Assembly (NCBI RefSeq): GCF_003967515.1
Contig: NZ_BIFQ01000001.1
Span: 434,001 to 498,000 of the forward strand
From: Dictyobacter aurantiacus
GTDB taxonomy: Bacteria > Chloroflexota > Ktedonobacteria > Ktedonobacterales > Ktedonobacteraceae
Direction: 5' to 3'
DNA length: 64,000 nucleotides
Part shown: positions 44,465 through 53,752 of the stretch, in pieces
Numbering within the stretch: the first letter of the stretch is position 1
Layout: each line of letters starts with the position of its first letter
Notes under the pieces: model-generated
The model's input: the letters and a program-made list of their open reading frames with translations, nothing else
Database searches by the model: none
What the model was told of the DNA's origin: nothing
Program-made: the position numbers and the translations under genes

Positions 44465-45322
44465 TTAAATCAGGCCGATATCGTCAGCCAGTCTACCCAG
44501 GCCGCCCAACATTCCATCGTCATCATCACGGCGATGATGGTGACGATGACCCCCCATACCAATATCGCCTTCAATCTGATTTTCGATGCCGTGCATCAAC
44601 ATTTCACCACCCAGCACAGCGGCGGCTCCACCTAACGCACCCATGGCAAATTTACCACCATTGCCTTGCAAAAAACCACCCATACCTCCCTGCTGACCCT
44701 GCATGGTAACAGGAGTCGGCACCACGCCAGCCAGGCTGGTTCGGCAACTCACACAGTTGGTCGAGCCAACAGGCGCCATAGCCATACAGGTCGGACAGCG
44801 CAGGGCCAGCGGTGGCTGTCCCATCATCGGCTGCGCCTGATAGCCGCCCTGTCCATAGGGCTGAGGCTGCTGGGGATACGGCTGTGCATATGGCTGCTGA
44901 TAGGCAGGATTAGGCGCTTGTGGAGCGTACTGCCCCGACTGATTGCCCAGGGGTGCACCACAGCCGCCACAAAATCTCATATTGGCGGCATTAGCCTGAC
45001 CACACTGCCTGCACTGCAGACCTGTGGGCTGGGCCGGTAAACGCATATCCTGCCCACACTGCGTGCAAAACGCACTATCCAATCCCACCTGCGTATGACA
45101 CGCCGGACACGGACGCGTCGCAGGTGGGGGTGGAGTCACAGGAGCCGCAGCCCCCTTCAATGACGCGCCACAATGCATACAAAAAGACGCATCTGTCCGC
45201 ACCTCACCCTGACACTGAGGACAGTGCCGTACAGCCGCCGCAGCTGGCTGTACGGCGGTACCACACTCAGGACAAAACTTTTTTCCTGTTACATTAGTTC
45301 CACAAAATGTACACGTTGCCAT
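44465..45322 (-). CDS. Five-zinc-ribbon protein with His/Asp-rich tail
   Basis: 285 aa. Five CxxC...CxxC ribbons: starting at Cys4 ('CTFCG...CPEC'), 'CPQC...CMHC', 'CPAC...CTQC', 'CRQC...CGGC' and, after a Gln/Pro/Tyr linker, 'CPTC...CVSC'. Then follow a Gly-rich, weakly hydrophobic stretch ('MGALGGAAAVLGGEML') and a His/Asp cluster ('GHRHHHRRDDDD'). Function unknown; ribbons of this kind usually hold zinc and make protein or nucleic acid contacts. Single gene. Confidence 0.8.
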   Translation of the reverse strand: MATCTFCGTNVTGKKFCPECGTAVQPAAAAVRHCPQCQGEVRTDASFCMHCGASLKGAAAPVTPPPPATRPCPACHTQVGLDSAFCTQCGQDMRLPAQPTGLQCRQCGQANAANMRFCGGCGAPLGNQSGQYAPQAPNPAYQQPYAQPYPQQPQPYGQGGYQAQPMMGQPPLALRCPTCMAMAPVGSTNCVSCRTSLAGVVPTPVTMQGQQGGMGGFLQGNGGKFAMGALGGAAAVLGGEMLMHGIENQIEGDIGMGGHRHHHRRDDDDGMLGGLGRLADDIGLI

Positions 45323-45484
45323 TCCGCGCCTGCCTTTCGCAACGTAGAACGTTGTATTTGCTACCTGTATATTTAAACGCAGTGTAGCATAGTTTCTTCA
45401 ATTCGTCGAGCCACATATAACAAATCTTCTTTCATCCCCTTTTGCCCTCAAGGAGCTATAGGAGCACCTCTAAACCTTACAAAG

Positions 45485-45567
45485 GAGTTTTTTATTCATT
45501 GGTGCAACACAACGGGTGGGGGCATTTGTCCCCACCCGTTGTGTTGCACCAATGAATAAAAAAACTC
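45485..45567. terminator. Longest palindrome, about 36 bp arms
   Basis: Arms 45485-45521 and 45530-45567 pair throughout apart from a one-base difference in the T6/A7 tract, around an 8-base loop. It lies directly behind the stop of the fused E1 gene on the minus strand, and the A/T tracts suit two-way termination. Confidence 0.85.
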
Positions 45568-45577
45568 TCTACTTTCT

Positions 45578-47674
45578 CTATTCAGCCAGTAGTTCGCTCA
45601 GTTTGGCTTCAATGGTGATGGCGGTTGGATAGAACTTCTCCTCTTCGCTCCCGCTATAGGGTGAGGGAGGAGCGGGAACCGCCGCCAGGAAAGCGGGTGT
45701 TCCATCCAGATCATAGAAACAATTTTGCACGATCCAGGAATGAAGGTGGCGACCAAAGCTGGTCAGGTCGATCTCTTCGGTGACAACAATCACACGATTA
45801 GCCTCTTTAACGGCGGCCGCGACCGCCTCTTTGTCAAAGGGCTCCAGGGTACGCAGATCCACCACTTCAATGCTCACGCCAGCATGCCGAGCCATATTAA
45901 CGGCCGCGGTACAGGACTCCAGAACCATCGTGCCCCAGGCGATAATGGCAACGCTCAGAGGTCCTGTGCCAAAACGCAGACGTCGGGCCTTACCGATAGG
46001 CAGGGTATAGTATCCTTCAGGCACATTCCAGTATTCAGCCATCTCGGGAATGATCTTGCCGTTGGCGTCCTTCGGTGGCTCAGAGCGATAGAGGCGCCCA
46101 CGCTCTAAAAAGACGACCGGAGATTGCGCACGAGCCGACTCTAGTAGCAAGCCCTTGGCATCAAATGGTGAAGCAGGACAGACGGTAATCATGCCTGGAA
46201 TATTAGTGAACCATTGTTCACCTGTATTAGAATGCCCATAGGCACCACCGCCTGCGGTACTACTAGAGATTGGACCACCGCCCCCACTACCGGACTTGGT
46301 GCGGATTAACAAGGGGGAATTCCATTTGCCGTTTGTCTGATAAGGGATGCGCGCAGCCAGGCGGATCGTCTGTGTGGCGGACTGATGATAATCGACAAAC
46401 TGGATCTCGGCACAACGAGCCCTGCCATCACGCAATCCCGCGCCCGAAGCGATGCCCACAATCATTTGCTCATTTAAAGGACTACTGATCGCGCGACCGG
46501 GCATTTGTTTGACCAGCGAGGCGGTCGCGCCAAAGACGCCACCCTTGGGACTCCCAACGTCCTGCCCGTACACGAAGAAACCGGGATCACGCTGGGCCAG
46601 TTCAACCAGGGCCTCGTTGATCGCCCCCAGCATGGTCAGTGTGCGTCGGTTGCCCCGTGGTGTATTCTCACGCCACTCGGGCACATTCAATATATGCTCC
46701 AGCACGCGCTCGGGGCCCGGCTCGGGCTCTTTTAATACATCCTGCTCAATACGCTCAACCTGGGCACGAATTTCCTTCCTGGTCCGCTCTATATCAGCAT
46801 CTTGCAATATTCCCTGTGCGACAAGCCAGCGACCAAAGTTCTTAACCGGGTCTTTGGTGGCGGTCGTCTCCTCGATCTCTTCCTTTGTACGGTAGGAGCG
46901 AATATCGGTGCTACTCGAATGCGCGTCAAGCAGGCCCAGGCGCAGATGCATCAGGGCGGGCCCCCGACCCGAACGAATATGCTGCACCAGGCGGCGGGTC
47001 GCCTCATAGGTCCTCATCACATCGGTGCCGTCAACCTCTTCCGCGTATACATTTCCCGCATTCGCCCAATCGACCAATGAACCCGACCATTGATTTCCGC
47101 CAGGCTGGGTAATGGCCCAACCATTATCTTCAACGACGATCAAAATAGGGAGACGATGAATACCAGCCTGTCGAAACAGCACGTTAAAATCATTTGTTGC
47201 CGCCCCACCATCACCGGTAGAACACAAAATTAAGGAGTCGCTTTTATCCCATTTCAGCGAAAAGCCAACTCCGCCAGCGAAGGGGCACAGGCCAGCAACC
47301 TCACTCACCGATGGAAGAATTTGATGTTGCTTACTGGCATAGTGCGCTGGCATATTTCGACCAGCATTCATTGGCCCCGTCACACGCGAGTAGGCCTCAC
47401 GCAGAGGTCCATACACATCACCCGTCCGTTGTAACCAGGCGCCCAGATCGCGATAATATAATGCGAGCCAATCACTTTCATCCAGAGCCGCCACGACGGC
47501 AGCCATTACCTCATGCCCGGCACAACCAATGTAAAAAGGGAATTTTCCCTGTGTCTTACGTGTTTTCAACAAGTCATTAATGACTCTGGCGGTGACCATG
47601 GTGCGATAGAGCGTAACGACATCCAGCGGCCCTGCTGGCATCTCTGTCTCTGTTGCTCGAAGATTCGTTGTCAT
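45578..47674 (-). CDS. Fused 2-oxo acid dehydrogenase E1 (alpha-beta)
   Basis: 698 aa joining the E1 alpha (residues 1 to about 335) and beta (about 345-698) subunits. The ThDP motif 'GDGGAATNDF' ends at the expected Asn 29 residues after the Asp ('VVEDNGW'); the beta half has 'LNEQMIVGIASGAGL', 'TKSGSGGGG' and 'VDLRTLEPFDKEAVA'. Such fused forms are typical of branched-chain or 2-oxoisovalerate type enzymes. No E2 or E3 gene follows, though two E3-like flavoproteins lie elsewhere in the window. ATG at 47674 has 'ggagg' upstream. Confidence 0.9.
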   Translation of the reverse strand: MTTNLRATETEMPAGPLDVVTLYRTMVTARVINDLLKTRKTQGKFPFYIGCAGHEVMAAVVAALDESDWLALYYRDLGAWLQRTGDVYGPLREAYSRVTGPMNAGRNMPAHYASKQHQILPSVSEVAGLCPFAGGVGFSLKWDKSDSLILCSTGDGGAATNDFNVLFRQAGIHRLPILIVVEDNGWAITQPGGNQWSGSLVDWANAGNVYAEEVDGTDVMRTYEATRRLVQHIRSGRGPALMHLRLGLLDAHSSSTDIRSYRTKEEIEETTATKDPVKNFGRWLVAQGILQDADIERTRKEIRAQVERIEQDVLKEPEPGPERVLEHILNVPEWRENTPRGNRRTLTMLGAINEALVELAQRDPGFFVYGQDVGSPKGGVFGATASLVKQMPGRAISSPLNEQMIVGIASGAGLRDGRARCAEIQFVDYHQSATQTIRLAARIPYQTNGKWNSPLLIRTKSGSGGGGPISSSTAGGGAYGHSNTGEQWFTNIPGMITVCPASPFDAKGLLLESARAQSPVVFLERGRLYRSEPPKDANGKIIPEMAEYWNVPEGYYTLPIGKARRLRFGTGPLSVAIIAWGTMVLESCTAAVNMARHAGVSIEVVDLRTLEPFDKEAVAAAVKEANRVIVVTEEIDLTSFGRHLHSWIVQNCFYDLDGTPAFLAAVPAPPSPYSGSEEEKFYPTAITIEAKLSELLAE

Positions 47675-47826
47675 ATTTGTACTAATGCCTCCACATATTT
47701 GTCTGCGTTGACGCTGTAGGCTTCATCGATGCTCCTAACATAATAAATCACATCACCATTATAATGGTTGATGGCTTTGAAAAGCAATAATCGCTCCTTT
47801 TTCGCTACTCGATCGACAAAGCAAAA

Positions 47827-47871
47827 AACCAGAGCACATACTAGACATTCTCTCTGGTTGAGCACTATAAT
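47827..47871 (+). promoter_or_regulatory. Promoter and operator-like repeat of the E1-alpha-like gene
   Basis: TAGACA (47842-47847) and TATAAT (47866-47871) are 18 bases apart, about 97 bases before the start at 47968. An 8 bp inverted repeat 'aaccagag...ctctggtt' (47827-47834 with 47852-47859) spans the -35 box and may bind a regulator. Confidence 0.5.
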
Positions 47872-47967
47872 GTGTCTAACTATTTTTTTCATCGGAACAT
47901 GTCTCACCAGCGAAATACTGGTTGGTGGCAGAGAAGATCATGGGTACCCAAAGAGATGTATCAGTAA

Positions 47968-48948
47968 ATGACGAGCATAGCTCCATCTTCAGCAGTTTTA
48001 CGAGATCTCTACACTAAGATGCTCTTAACTCGCATCGTCGATGATTGCGCATGGAGGTTATACGCACAGGGATACATCGATTTTGTTACCAGCAGTCGCG
48101 GACATGAAGCAGCCCAGGTAGGTAGCGCGATCTGTATCGAGGTCGGCCAGGATTTTACCCTCCCCTATTACCGGGACCTAGGAGTCGTTCTGACCATCGG
48201 AATGACGCCCTATGAGGTTTTCCGGACCTGCCTGCATTCCCAACGCCAGCAGCAGGCAGAAAAAAAAAGGGGGGCCGGACCGTCCTTTCAGCATTGGGGC
48301 TATCAGAAACACAATACAATCACCGGTCCAGCACCGGTGGCAACCCAGCTGTTACATGCCGCTGGCATCGCATTTGCCAGCAAACTCCGTAAAGCCACGG
48401 TGGCTACGATTGCTTACTGCGGCGATGATGCCATAAAAGAACCGGATTTTGCAGAAGGGATGCGTTTCGCCGCCCAGCATGCATTACCCGTGGTTTTTAT
48501 CTGTGAACAAGACTGTACCCAGATCTGGGGTACAGATAACTTTGCTACCTCGCTTCCCCCCTCCTGCCTACCCAAAGACGCTCTACCAGCAGGAATCGCC
48601 TATCAACGAATCGATGGCACAGACATTGTCGCTGTCTACACTGCGATGCGCCAGGCAATACAGTATGCACGCGAGGGGCATGGCCCGACATTTCTAGAAA
48701 TGGCGATCACCCGCTCTCAACCAGCTGTACTACTTCCCTATGGTCGGGATCTCTCCAACGTGGTACAGTATGCGCCTCCCCAATCCAATGCAGGAAAGCT
48801 CTTTGATCCCCTGGTGCGATGTCAGCACATCCTACAAGAGCAGGGCATATGGGATGAGGAATGGGCCGCCCAACTGTCTACACGCATGATGACTGAGGTT
48901 GAGCGAGCACTCCAAAACGCGCTACGCGATACGCTCCAGTCAAAATGA
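47968..48948 (+). CDS. Degenerate E1-alpha-like protein
   Basis: 326 aa with the fold of the alpha subunit ('LYTKMLLTRIVDDCAWRLYA', 'SRGHEAAQVG', 'YYRDLGVVL', 'ITGPAPVATQLLHAAG'). The ThDP/Mg motif is altered: GDG is G152-D153-D154, and the Mg-binding Asn 29 residues on is Asp182 ('CEQDC' in place of ENN/EDN). The E1 alpha His/Ser-rich phosphorylation-type loop is also missing. No beta subunit follows. It may be a divergent enzyme or a non-catalytic partner. Divergent from the fused E1 gene and 18 bases ahead of a Nudix-like gene. Confidence 0.82.
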   Translation: MTSIAPSSAVLRDLYTKMLLTRIVDDCAWRLYAQGYIDFVTSSRGHEAAQVGSAICIEVGQDFTLPYYRDLGVVLTIGMTPYEVFRTCLHSQRQQQAEKKRGAGPSFQHWGYQKHNTITGPAPVATQLLHAAGIAFASKLRKATVATIAYCGDDAIKEPDFAEGMRFAAQHALPVVFICEQDCTQIWGTDNFATSLPPSCLPKDALPAGIAYQRIDGTDIVAVYTAMRQAIQYAREGHGPTFLEMAITRSQPAVLLPYGRDLSNVVQYAPPQSNAGKLFDPLVRCQHILQEQGIWDEEWAAQLSTRMMTEVERALQNALRDTLQSK

Positions 48949-48966
48949 GAAAGCCGAGCAGAGGAG

Positions 48967-49638
48967 ATGACAAATTCACGCCTGGAAAGTATTGATTTGC
49001 GACACCTTACCACCAATCAGCCCTTTTGCGCTGGCGTCATTCTACTGCAGCAGGGGCATTTGATCGTAAGGCTCAATACTGACTATCTTCCCTCTCAAAA
49101 GGGGAAACAGACTGCCGCGTACCGGATCAAGGGCCTGGGTGGGGATCAGAGGCAAGGAGAAACGATCTGGGAGTGCGCCTTACGCGAGGCACAGGAAAAA
49201 CTACAGGTTGAGCTTCAACTGCTCCCCTCCCCTTCAACCTATTTCCATGAGATAGATACAGGTGAGCAGTACCCTGTTACATCGACCGATATCGTTCCAC
49301 CTTTCCTTCTTGAACGCCAGAGCAATCTCTACCCCTACACCCCTTTGCGCCCAGGGCTCCCTACTGGTCCTTATACATATTATTGTCTATTTCTCGCCCG
49401 CACCCTGCAGCCACTGACCCATACCGGGACAACAGAGGGTCTGTTGTATATTCGACCTGAACTCTGGCCGACGTTACTACAGCAACCGACGTTAGAGAGC
49501 ATGCTGCAACAGGGTGCAAGCATCCTTGATGGGTCAGGACTTTCACACCAGCGCCAGCTCTGGGTCCCCTCCTGGGAATCCGTTTCGCTGGCCGCGTCTC
49601 TGCTCCAAAGTCATCCAGATCTTCTGGAGAGTGTTTGA
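48967..49638 (+). CDS. Nudix-like protein, altered motif
   Basis: 223 aa. The region 'GLGGDQRQGETIWECALREA' and then 'QEKLQVEL' resembles the Nudix box G-x5-E-x7-REUxEExGU, but the last part reads A-Q-E-K-L-Q, missing one Glu and the Gly. The first Glu and 'REA' are kept. The C-terminal about 110 residues are specific and unassigned. Translationally close to the E1-alpha-like gene (18 bases) and probably in one transcript. Hydrolase activity is uncertain. Confidence 0.72.
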   Translation: MTNSRLESIDLRHLTTNQPFCAGVILLQQGHLIVRLNTDYLPSQKGKQTAAYRIKGLGGDQRQGETIWECALREAQEKLQVELQLLPSPSTYFHEIDTGEQYPVTSTDIVPPFLLERQSNLYPYTPLRPGLPTGPYTYYCLFLARTLQPLTHTGTTEGLLYIRPELWPTLLQQPTLESMLQQGASILDGSGLSHQRQLWVPSWESVSLAASLLQSHPDLLESV

Positions 49639-49654
49639 TGCCCCTCATCATGGG

Positions 49655-49975
49655 GACAGGTAAGCGCCCCCACACGCGCGTCTGCTGCGCGGCCGCACTG
49701 TTTTGGTGTATTGGGGGGCCGCAAGGGCTAATACATTCAACATAACATGCTGGCGCCTCTGTGAGAGGGGAGATGGTATCGTTGGTGGAACGTGCGCGCT
49801 CGGGCACGGGGCCGCTTCGCGGCCAAGCTGGGGCAAGCCCAGCACCTACGACGATCTTCATTTGCGATGTTGCTACATTGAATGTATTGGTCGCAAGGGT
49901 GCGAATGCGCCCCTGCGGCACCACCATACCAAAACGGCGCGGCCGCGCGTGTGGGATCGCTCAGAAAAACTTAAG
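49655..49975. repeat. About 320 bp inverted-repeat intergenic element
   Basis: Left end 'ccccacacgcgcgtc...gcggccgc...gttttggt' (49668-49708) and right end 'accaaaac...gcggccgcgcgtgtggg' (about 49938-49968) are inverted copies. Inside are a second inverted pair around 'attcaacat' (49732) and 'ttgaatgtattgg' (49874), an imperfect palindrome 'ggtcgcaagggtgcg...cgcccctgcggcacc', and the 25-base unit (49826-49850) shared with the xdhC spacer. No transposase; nothing gene-like is seen in 49639-50146. Confidence 0.65.
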
Positions 49976-50146
49976 CAGGGGAACAAAGATAGCAGCGCTT
50001 TGATATAATAGAATACTATAGATGCCTTCCCGATCAGTCAGGAGCGGGGCATCTGTACGTGGCATACACCCATTATTCAAATTGCCTGCTTCAGATAAGC
50101 GTAAAGATAATGGTGTCAATCTTTTTCTATGAGGAAGTAGTAAGCT

Positions 50147-52162
50147 ATGCAACATCCATTACCAGGCCATATCTTGTATGGTGGTGATTACAATCCAGAA
50201 CAATGGTCAGAAGATGTCTGGCTGGAAGACATGCGCCTGATGAAACTGGCCAACGTCAATATGGTCTCGATAAATATTTTTTCGTGGGCCCTGCTTGAAC
50301 CCAGGCCAGAACACTATCACTTCGAACAACTGGATCGCATTATGGATCTGCTACACGAGCATGGCATCGCCGCGGACCTGGCGACCGCGACAGCCTCGCC
50401 GCCAACCTGGATGAGCCGTCTCTATCCATCGATGCTTCCAGTGACCAGAGAAGGGGTGCGCATGTCGCATGGATCGCGCCAGCACTATTGTCCCAATAGC
50501 CCCGATTTCCGTCGCAAGAGCGCGGCGCTGGTACAGCGTCTCGCGGAACGCTACGCGCAGCATCCAGCCTTGAAGATGTGGCACCTCAACAATGAATATG
50601 GCTGCCATACCAGCCAGTGCTATTGTGATAACTGCGCCGAGGCGTTCCGCGTCTGGCTACAGGAACGCTACAATTCACTGGAGGAGCTCAATACGGTCTG
50701 GGGCACCAACTTCTGGAGCCAGCGCTACTACGAATGGGGAGATATCCTTCCTCCGCGCGTCAGTCCGGCGCAGAATAATCCAGGCCAGACCCTCGATTAC
50801 TGGCGCTTCATGAATGATTCACTGCTCGGCTGCTATCGCATTGAGGAAGACATCCTACGCGCGGTCACGCCAAATGTGCCTCTGACCACCAACCTGATGG
50901 TGGCGTTCAAACCCGTTGACGCCTATGATTGGGCCAGGCATATGGATATCGTCTCCTTTGATATGTATCCAGCCCATGGAACCGATCCGGCCTGGAATGC
51001 GCTGCACCACGATCTGATGCGCTCCGCCAAAGGAGGTCGCCCTCATATGGTGATGGAGCAGAGCCCCAGCCAGGTCAACTGGCAGCCCCAGAATCCGCAC
51101 AAGCGTCCCGGTCAGATGCGCCTGCATTCGCTGCAGGGGGTCGCCCATGGCGCCGATGGCATCCTGTTCTTCCAGTGGCGACAATCTAAAACGGGCGCGG
51201 AAATGTTTCACAGTGCCGTCATTACCCATGAGGGGGATGAACACAACCGCATTTTCAAACAGGCCGCGCAGGTGGGAGCCGAGCTGGCAAAGCTCTCTGC
51301 GAGCGTGGCAGGCGCCAGCACCCAATCCGATGTCGCCATCCTACTGGATTGGGACAACTGGTGGGCGGTCGAATATCTGCCCGGTCCCAGCAATCGGCTG
51401 AAGTATATGGAGATTGTGGGGCGCTACTACCATGCCTTCCATCAGCAGAACATCAGCATCGATATCGTCAAGCCGGATAGCGACCTGAGCAAGTATAAAG
51501 TCGCGGTAGCGCCATTGCTGTACATGCTGAGTCCCGGTGCCGCCGATAACCTGGAGAACTTTGTAAGTAAGGGCGGAACCTTGCTGACCTCCTTCTTCAG
51601 TGGTATCGTTGACGAGAACAATCATGTCGCCCTGGGCGGTTATCCGGGGATGTTACGCAAGCTGCTGGGTATCCACGTCGAAGAATTTGATCCCCTGACA
51701 CCAGCCATGCACAATCAGGTGGTCATCAAAGAAGGAGCGCTGGCAGGCAGTTATCCCGCAGAGTTGTGGGGAGAGCTGGTGCATCTGGAGGGGGCACAGG
51801 CTTTGGGGACCTTCACCGATGATTACTACGCCGATCAGCCAGCGCTGACCGTCAACCACTTCGGTAGTGGCAACGCTTATTACCTGGCCACGCAGAGCAG
51901 TCAGCAGTTTCTCGACAGGCTGGCGCAAGAGATCTGTCAGCAGGCGGGCGTCCAGCCCCTGCTGTCACTCGGAAGCGAGATCGAGGTGACGCGGCGCGTC
52001 ACCAGCAGCGGTGACAACATCTACTTCCTGCTCAACCACCAGCAACAAGATCAGCAGGTCACCCTCCCCGGTGGTACCTACACCTCACTGCTGGATGGCG
52101 AGACGGTCAAAGATCAACTAACCATCCCGGCGATGGATGTTGTCATCTTACAGGCCCGTTAG
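50147..52162 (+). CDS. Beta-galactosidase, GH42
   Basis: 671 aa, cytoplasmic type without signal peptide. The TIM barrel holds acid/base Glu150 in 'HLNNEYG' and nucleophile Glu304 in 'MEQSPSQVNW'. A metal-binding Cys group follows the first ('GCHTSQCYCDNC'), as in thermophilic GH42 enzymes. The C-terminal trimerisation and beta-sandwich domains end the protein. Length is normal. The ATG at 50147 lies behind 'gaggaagtag'. Alone, with a terminator; no sugar transporter is near. Confidence 0.93.
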   Translation: MQHPLPGHILYGGDYNPEQWSEDVWLEDMRLMKLANVNMVSINIFSWALLEPRPEHYHFEQLDRIMDLLHEHGIAADLATATASPPTWMSRLYPSMLPVTREGVRMSHGSRQHYCPNSPDFRRKSAALVQRLAERYAQHPALKMWHLNNEYGCHTSQCYCDNCAEAFRVWLQERYNSLEELNTVWGTNFWSQRYYEWGDILPPRVSPAQNNPGQTLDYWRFMNDSLLGCYRIEEDILRAVTPNVPLTTNLMVAFKPVDAYDWARHMDIVSFDMYPAHGTDPAWNALHHDLMRSAKGGRPHMVMEQSPSQVNWQPQNPHKRPGQMRLHSLQGVAHGADGILFFQWRQSKTGAEMFHSAVITHEGDEHNRIFKQAAQVGAELAKLSASVAGASTQSDVAILLDWDNWWAVEYLPGPSNRLKYMEIVGRYYHAFHQQNISIDIVKPDSDLSKYKVAVAPLLYMLSPGAADNLENFVSKGGTLLTSFFSGIVDENNHVALGGYPGMLRKLLGIHVEEFDPLTPAMHNQVVIKEGALAGSYPAELWGELVHLEGAQALGTFTDDYYADQPALTVNHFGSGNAYYLATQSSQQFLDRLAQEICQQAGVQPLLSLGSEIEVTRRVTSSGDNIYFLLNHQQQDQQVTLPGGTYTSLLDGETVKDQLTIPAMDVVILQAR

Positions 52163-52180
52163 CCTTTGTAGCTATAAGAA

Positions 52181-52217
52181 AAGCGGCGGTCGAGGAGATC
52201 TTTCCTGACCGCCGCTT
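52181..52217. terminator. Two-way terminator behind GH42
   Basis: 11 bp stem (52181-52191 with 52207-52217) and a T-run, between convergent genes. Confidence 0.85.
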
Positions 52218-52243
52218 TTTCTTGCGTCGATTGCCGAACCCGA

Positions 52244-53641
52244 TCAGGATTCAAACGAGCTAAAGAGGTTGTTCAGGGATTCGGCGAGGGTAGGGTGCGC
52301 GAAGACGCCATCACGCAATGTGGTGTAAGGCAGCTTGCCGAGCATGGCAATCTCAAGCATCGACATGATTTCTCCGCCCTCCAATCCCAGAATACAGGCT
52401 CCCAGGATCTGGTCGTTGTCGGCATCGACGATCGCTTTCATGACGCCGCGTGCCTCATCAACTTCCAGGGCGCGCGCGACATACTCCATGGGCATTTTAG
52501 CCACCTTGATCTTGCGCCCCTGCTGCCGGGCCTCTGTTTCGGTAAGACCAACGCGGCCCAGTTGTGGATCGATAAAGACCGTGTAGAGCACGAGGCGGTT
52601 GGCGATGCTGGCGTTGCCGTGCTCGATCAGGTTGGTGCGCAGGATGCGGAAGTCGTCATAAGAGATATGGGTAAAGGCGGGGCCACCTTTTACGTCGCCG
52701 AGGGCATAGATGCCGGGCACATTGGTTTCCAGATGATCGTTCACCTCGATATAGCCTCTTTGATTGGCTGTAATACCGGCAGCCTCCAGGTGTAGTGAAT
52801 CAGAGTTGGGAACGCGGCCAGCGGCAGCCAGCAGGTGTGAACCGGTCAGGCTACGCTCACCTTCAGGTGTCTGCGCTATCAGCTGGATATGGCCGTCCGC
52901 ACTCTTCTTGACGCTCTTCGCCGTGCTCTCCAGGAGAATCTCGATGCCGTCTTCGCGCAAGATCTTGAGGACCTCCTGCGCGATATCGCTATCTTCACGC
53001 GTTAACAACTGCTTGCCACGCTGGATAACGGTCACCTGGCTGCCGAAGCGCCGAAACATCTGGGCAAACTCCAGTCCAACGTATCCTCCACCAAGCACCA
53101 GCAGGTGCTCGGGGACCTGATCCAGCTCCATAATCGTAGTTGAGTTCAGGTACGGGATCTGTTCAATACCTTCGATACGAGGAGTAGCTGGTCGCTCACC
53201 AACATTAAGGCAGATGATCTCGCCTCGCAGCTGGCGCACCTCGCCATTGCGCAGGCGCACCTCGACGACTTTGGGCTCGATAAAATAGGCTTCGCCCAGT
53301 AAGAGATCTACGTTCTCCGATTTTTCCAGGCGACTCTGGCTGCCACTGCGGAAGCTCTCTACAATATCACGCTTACGCTTGCGCACAACCGTCATATCAA
53401 CGCTTACCGATCCATGCGTCTCAACGCCATAATCGGCGGCGCGCCTGGCTAAATACGCGACGCGAGCACTGGCAACCATCGTTTTGGTAGGGGTACACCC
53501 CTCATTAATACAGGTGCCTCCGACATGTTCGCGCTCAATAATCGCCGTCTTCTTTCCCGCCTGCCCAAACGCCGTCGCCAGGGGTCCACCTGACTGACCA
53601 GAACCGATAATAATCACATCATATGGTGTTACAGCTGGCAT
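52244..53641 (-). CDS. FAD-containing disulfide oxidoreductase (MerA-like group)
   Basis: 465 aa. FAD motif 'IIIGSGQSGGPLA', redox Cys44/Cys49 in 'GGTCINEGCTPTK', 'VLGGGYVGLEFAQMF' for NAD(P), 'YALGDVKGGPAFTH', and a C-terminal 'HPTLAESL' with the active-site His-Glu pair. The Thr in 'CTPTK' and 'MVASARVAYLARRAADYG' match MerA-like oxidoreductases that have no mercury domain, rather than lipoamide dehydrogenase. Substrate unknown. Single gene on the minus strand. Confidence 0.88.
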   Translation of the reverse strand: MPAVTPYDVIIIGSGQSGGPLATAFGQAGKKTAIIEREHVGGTCINEGCTPTKTMVASARVAYLARRAADYGVETHGSVSVDMTVVRKRKRDIVESFRSGSQSRLEKSENVDLLLGEAYFIEPKVVEVRLRNGEVRQLRGEIICLNVGERPATPRIEGIEQIPYLNSTTIMELDQVPEHLLVLGGGYVGLEFAQMFRRFGSQVTVIQRGKQLLTREDSDIAQEVLKILREDGIEILLESTAKSVKKSADGHIQLIAQTPEGERSLTGSHLLAAAGRVPNSDSLHLEAAGITANQRGYIEVNDHLETNVPGIYALGDVKGGPAFTHISYDDFRILRTNLIEHGNASIANRLVLYTVFIDPQLGRVGLTETEARQQGRKIKVAKMPMEYVARALEVDEARGVMKAIVDADNDQILGACILGLEGGEIMSMLEIAMLGKLPYTTLRDGVFAHPTLAESLNNLFSSFES

Positions 53642-53752
53642 TCCATTTTACTCCTCTAGACTAGAAATATTACTACAGGATGACCTTCCCACCCCATCCT
53701 CTACACGCCTGCAAATTATCAAAAAGAGACAGGCAGAGGCAAAACCGGCAAC

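Noticed and set aside
49703..50008. Overlapping about 100-residue frames behind the Nudix-like gene
   Set aside because: They run through the inverted-repeat element and depend on its GC-rich blocks.
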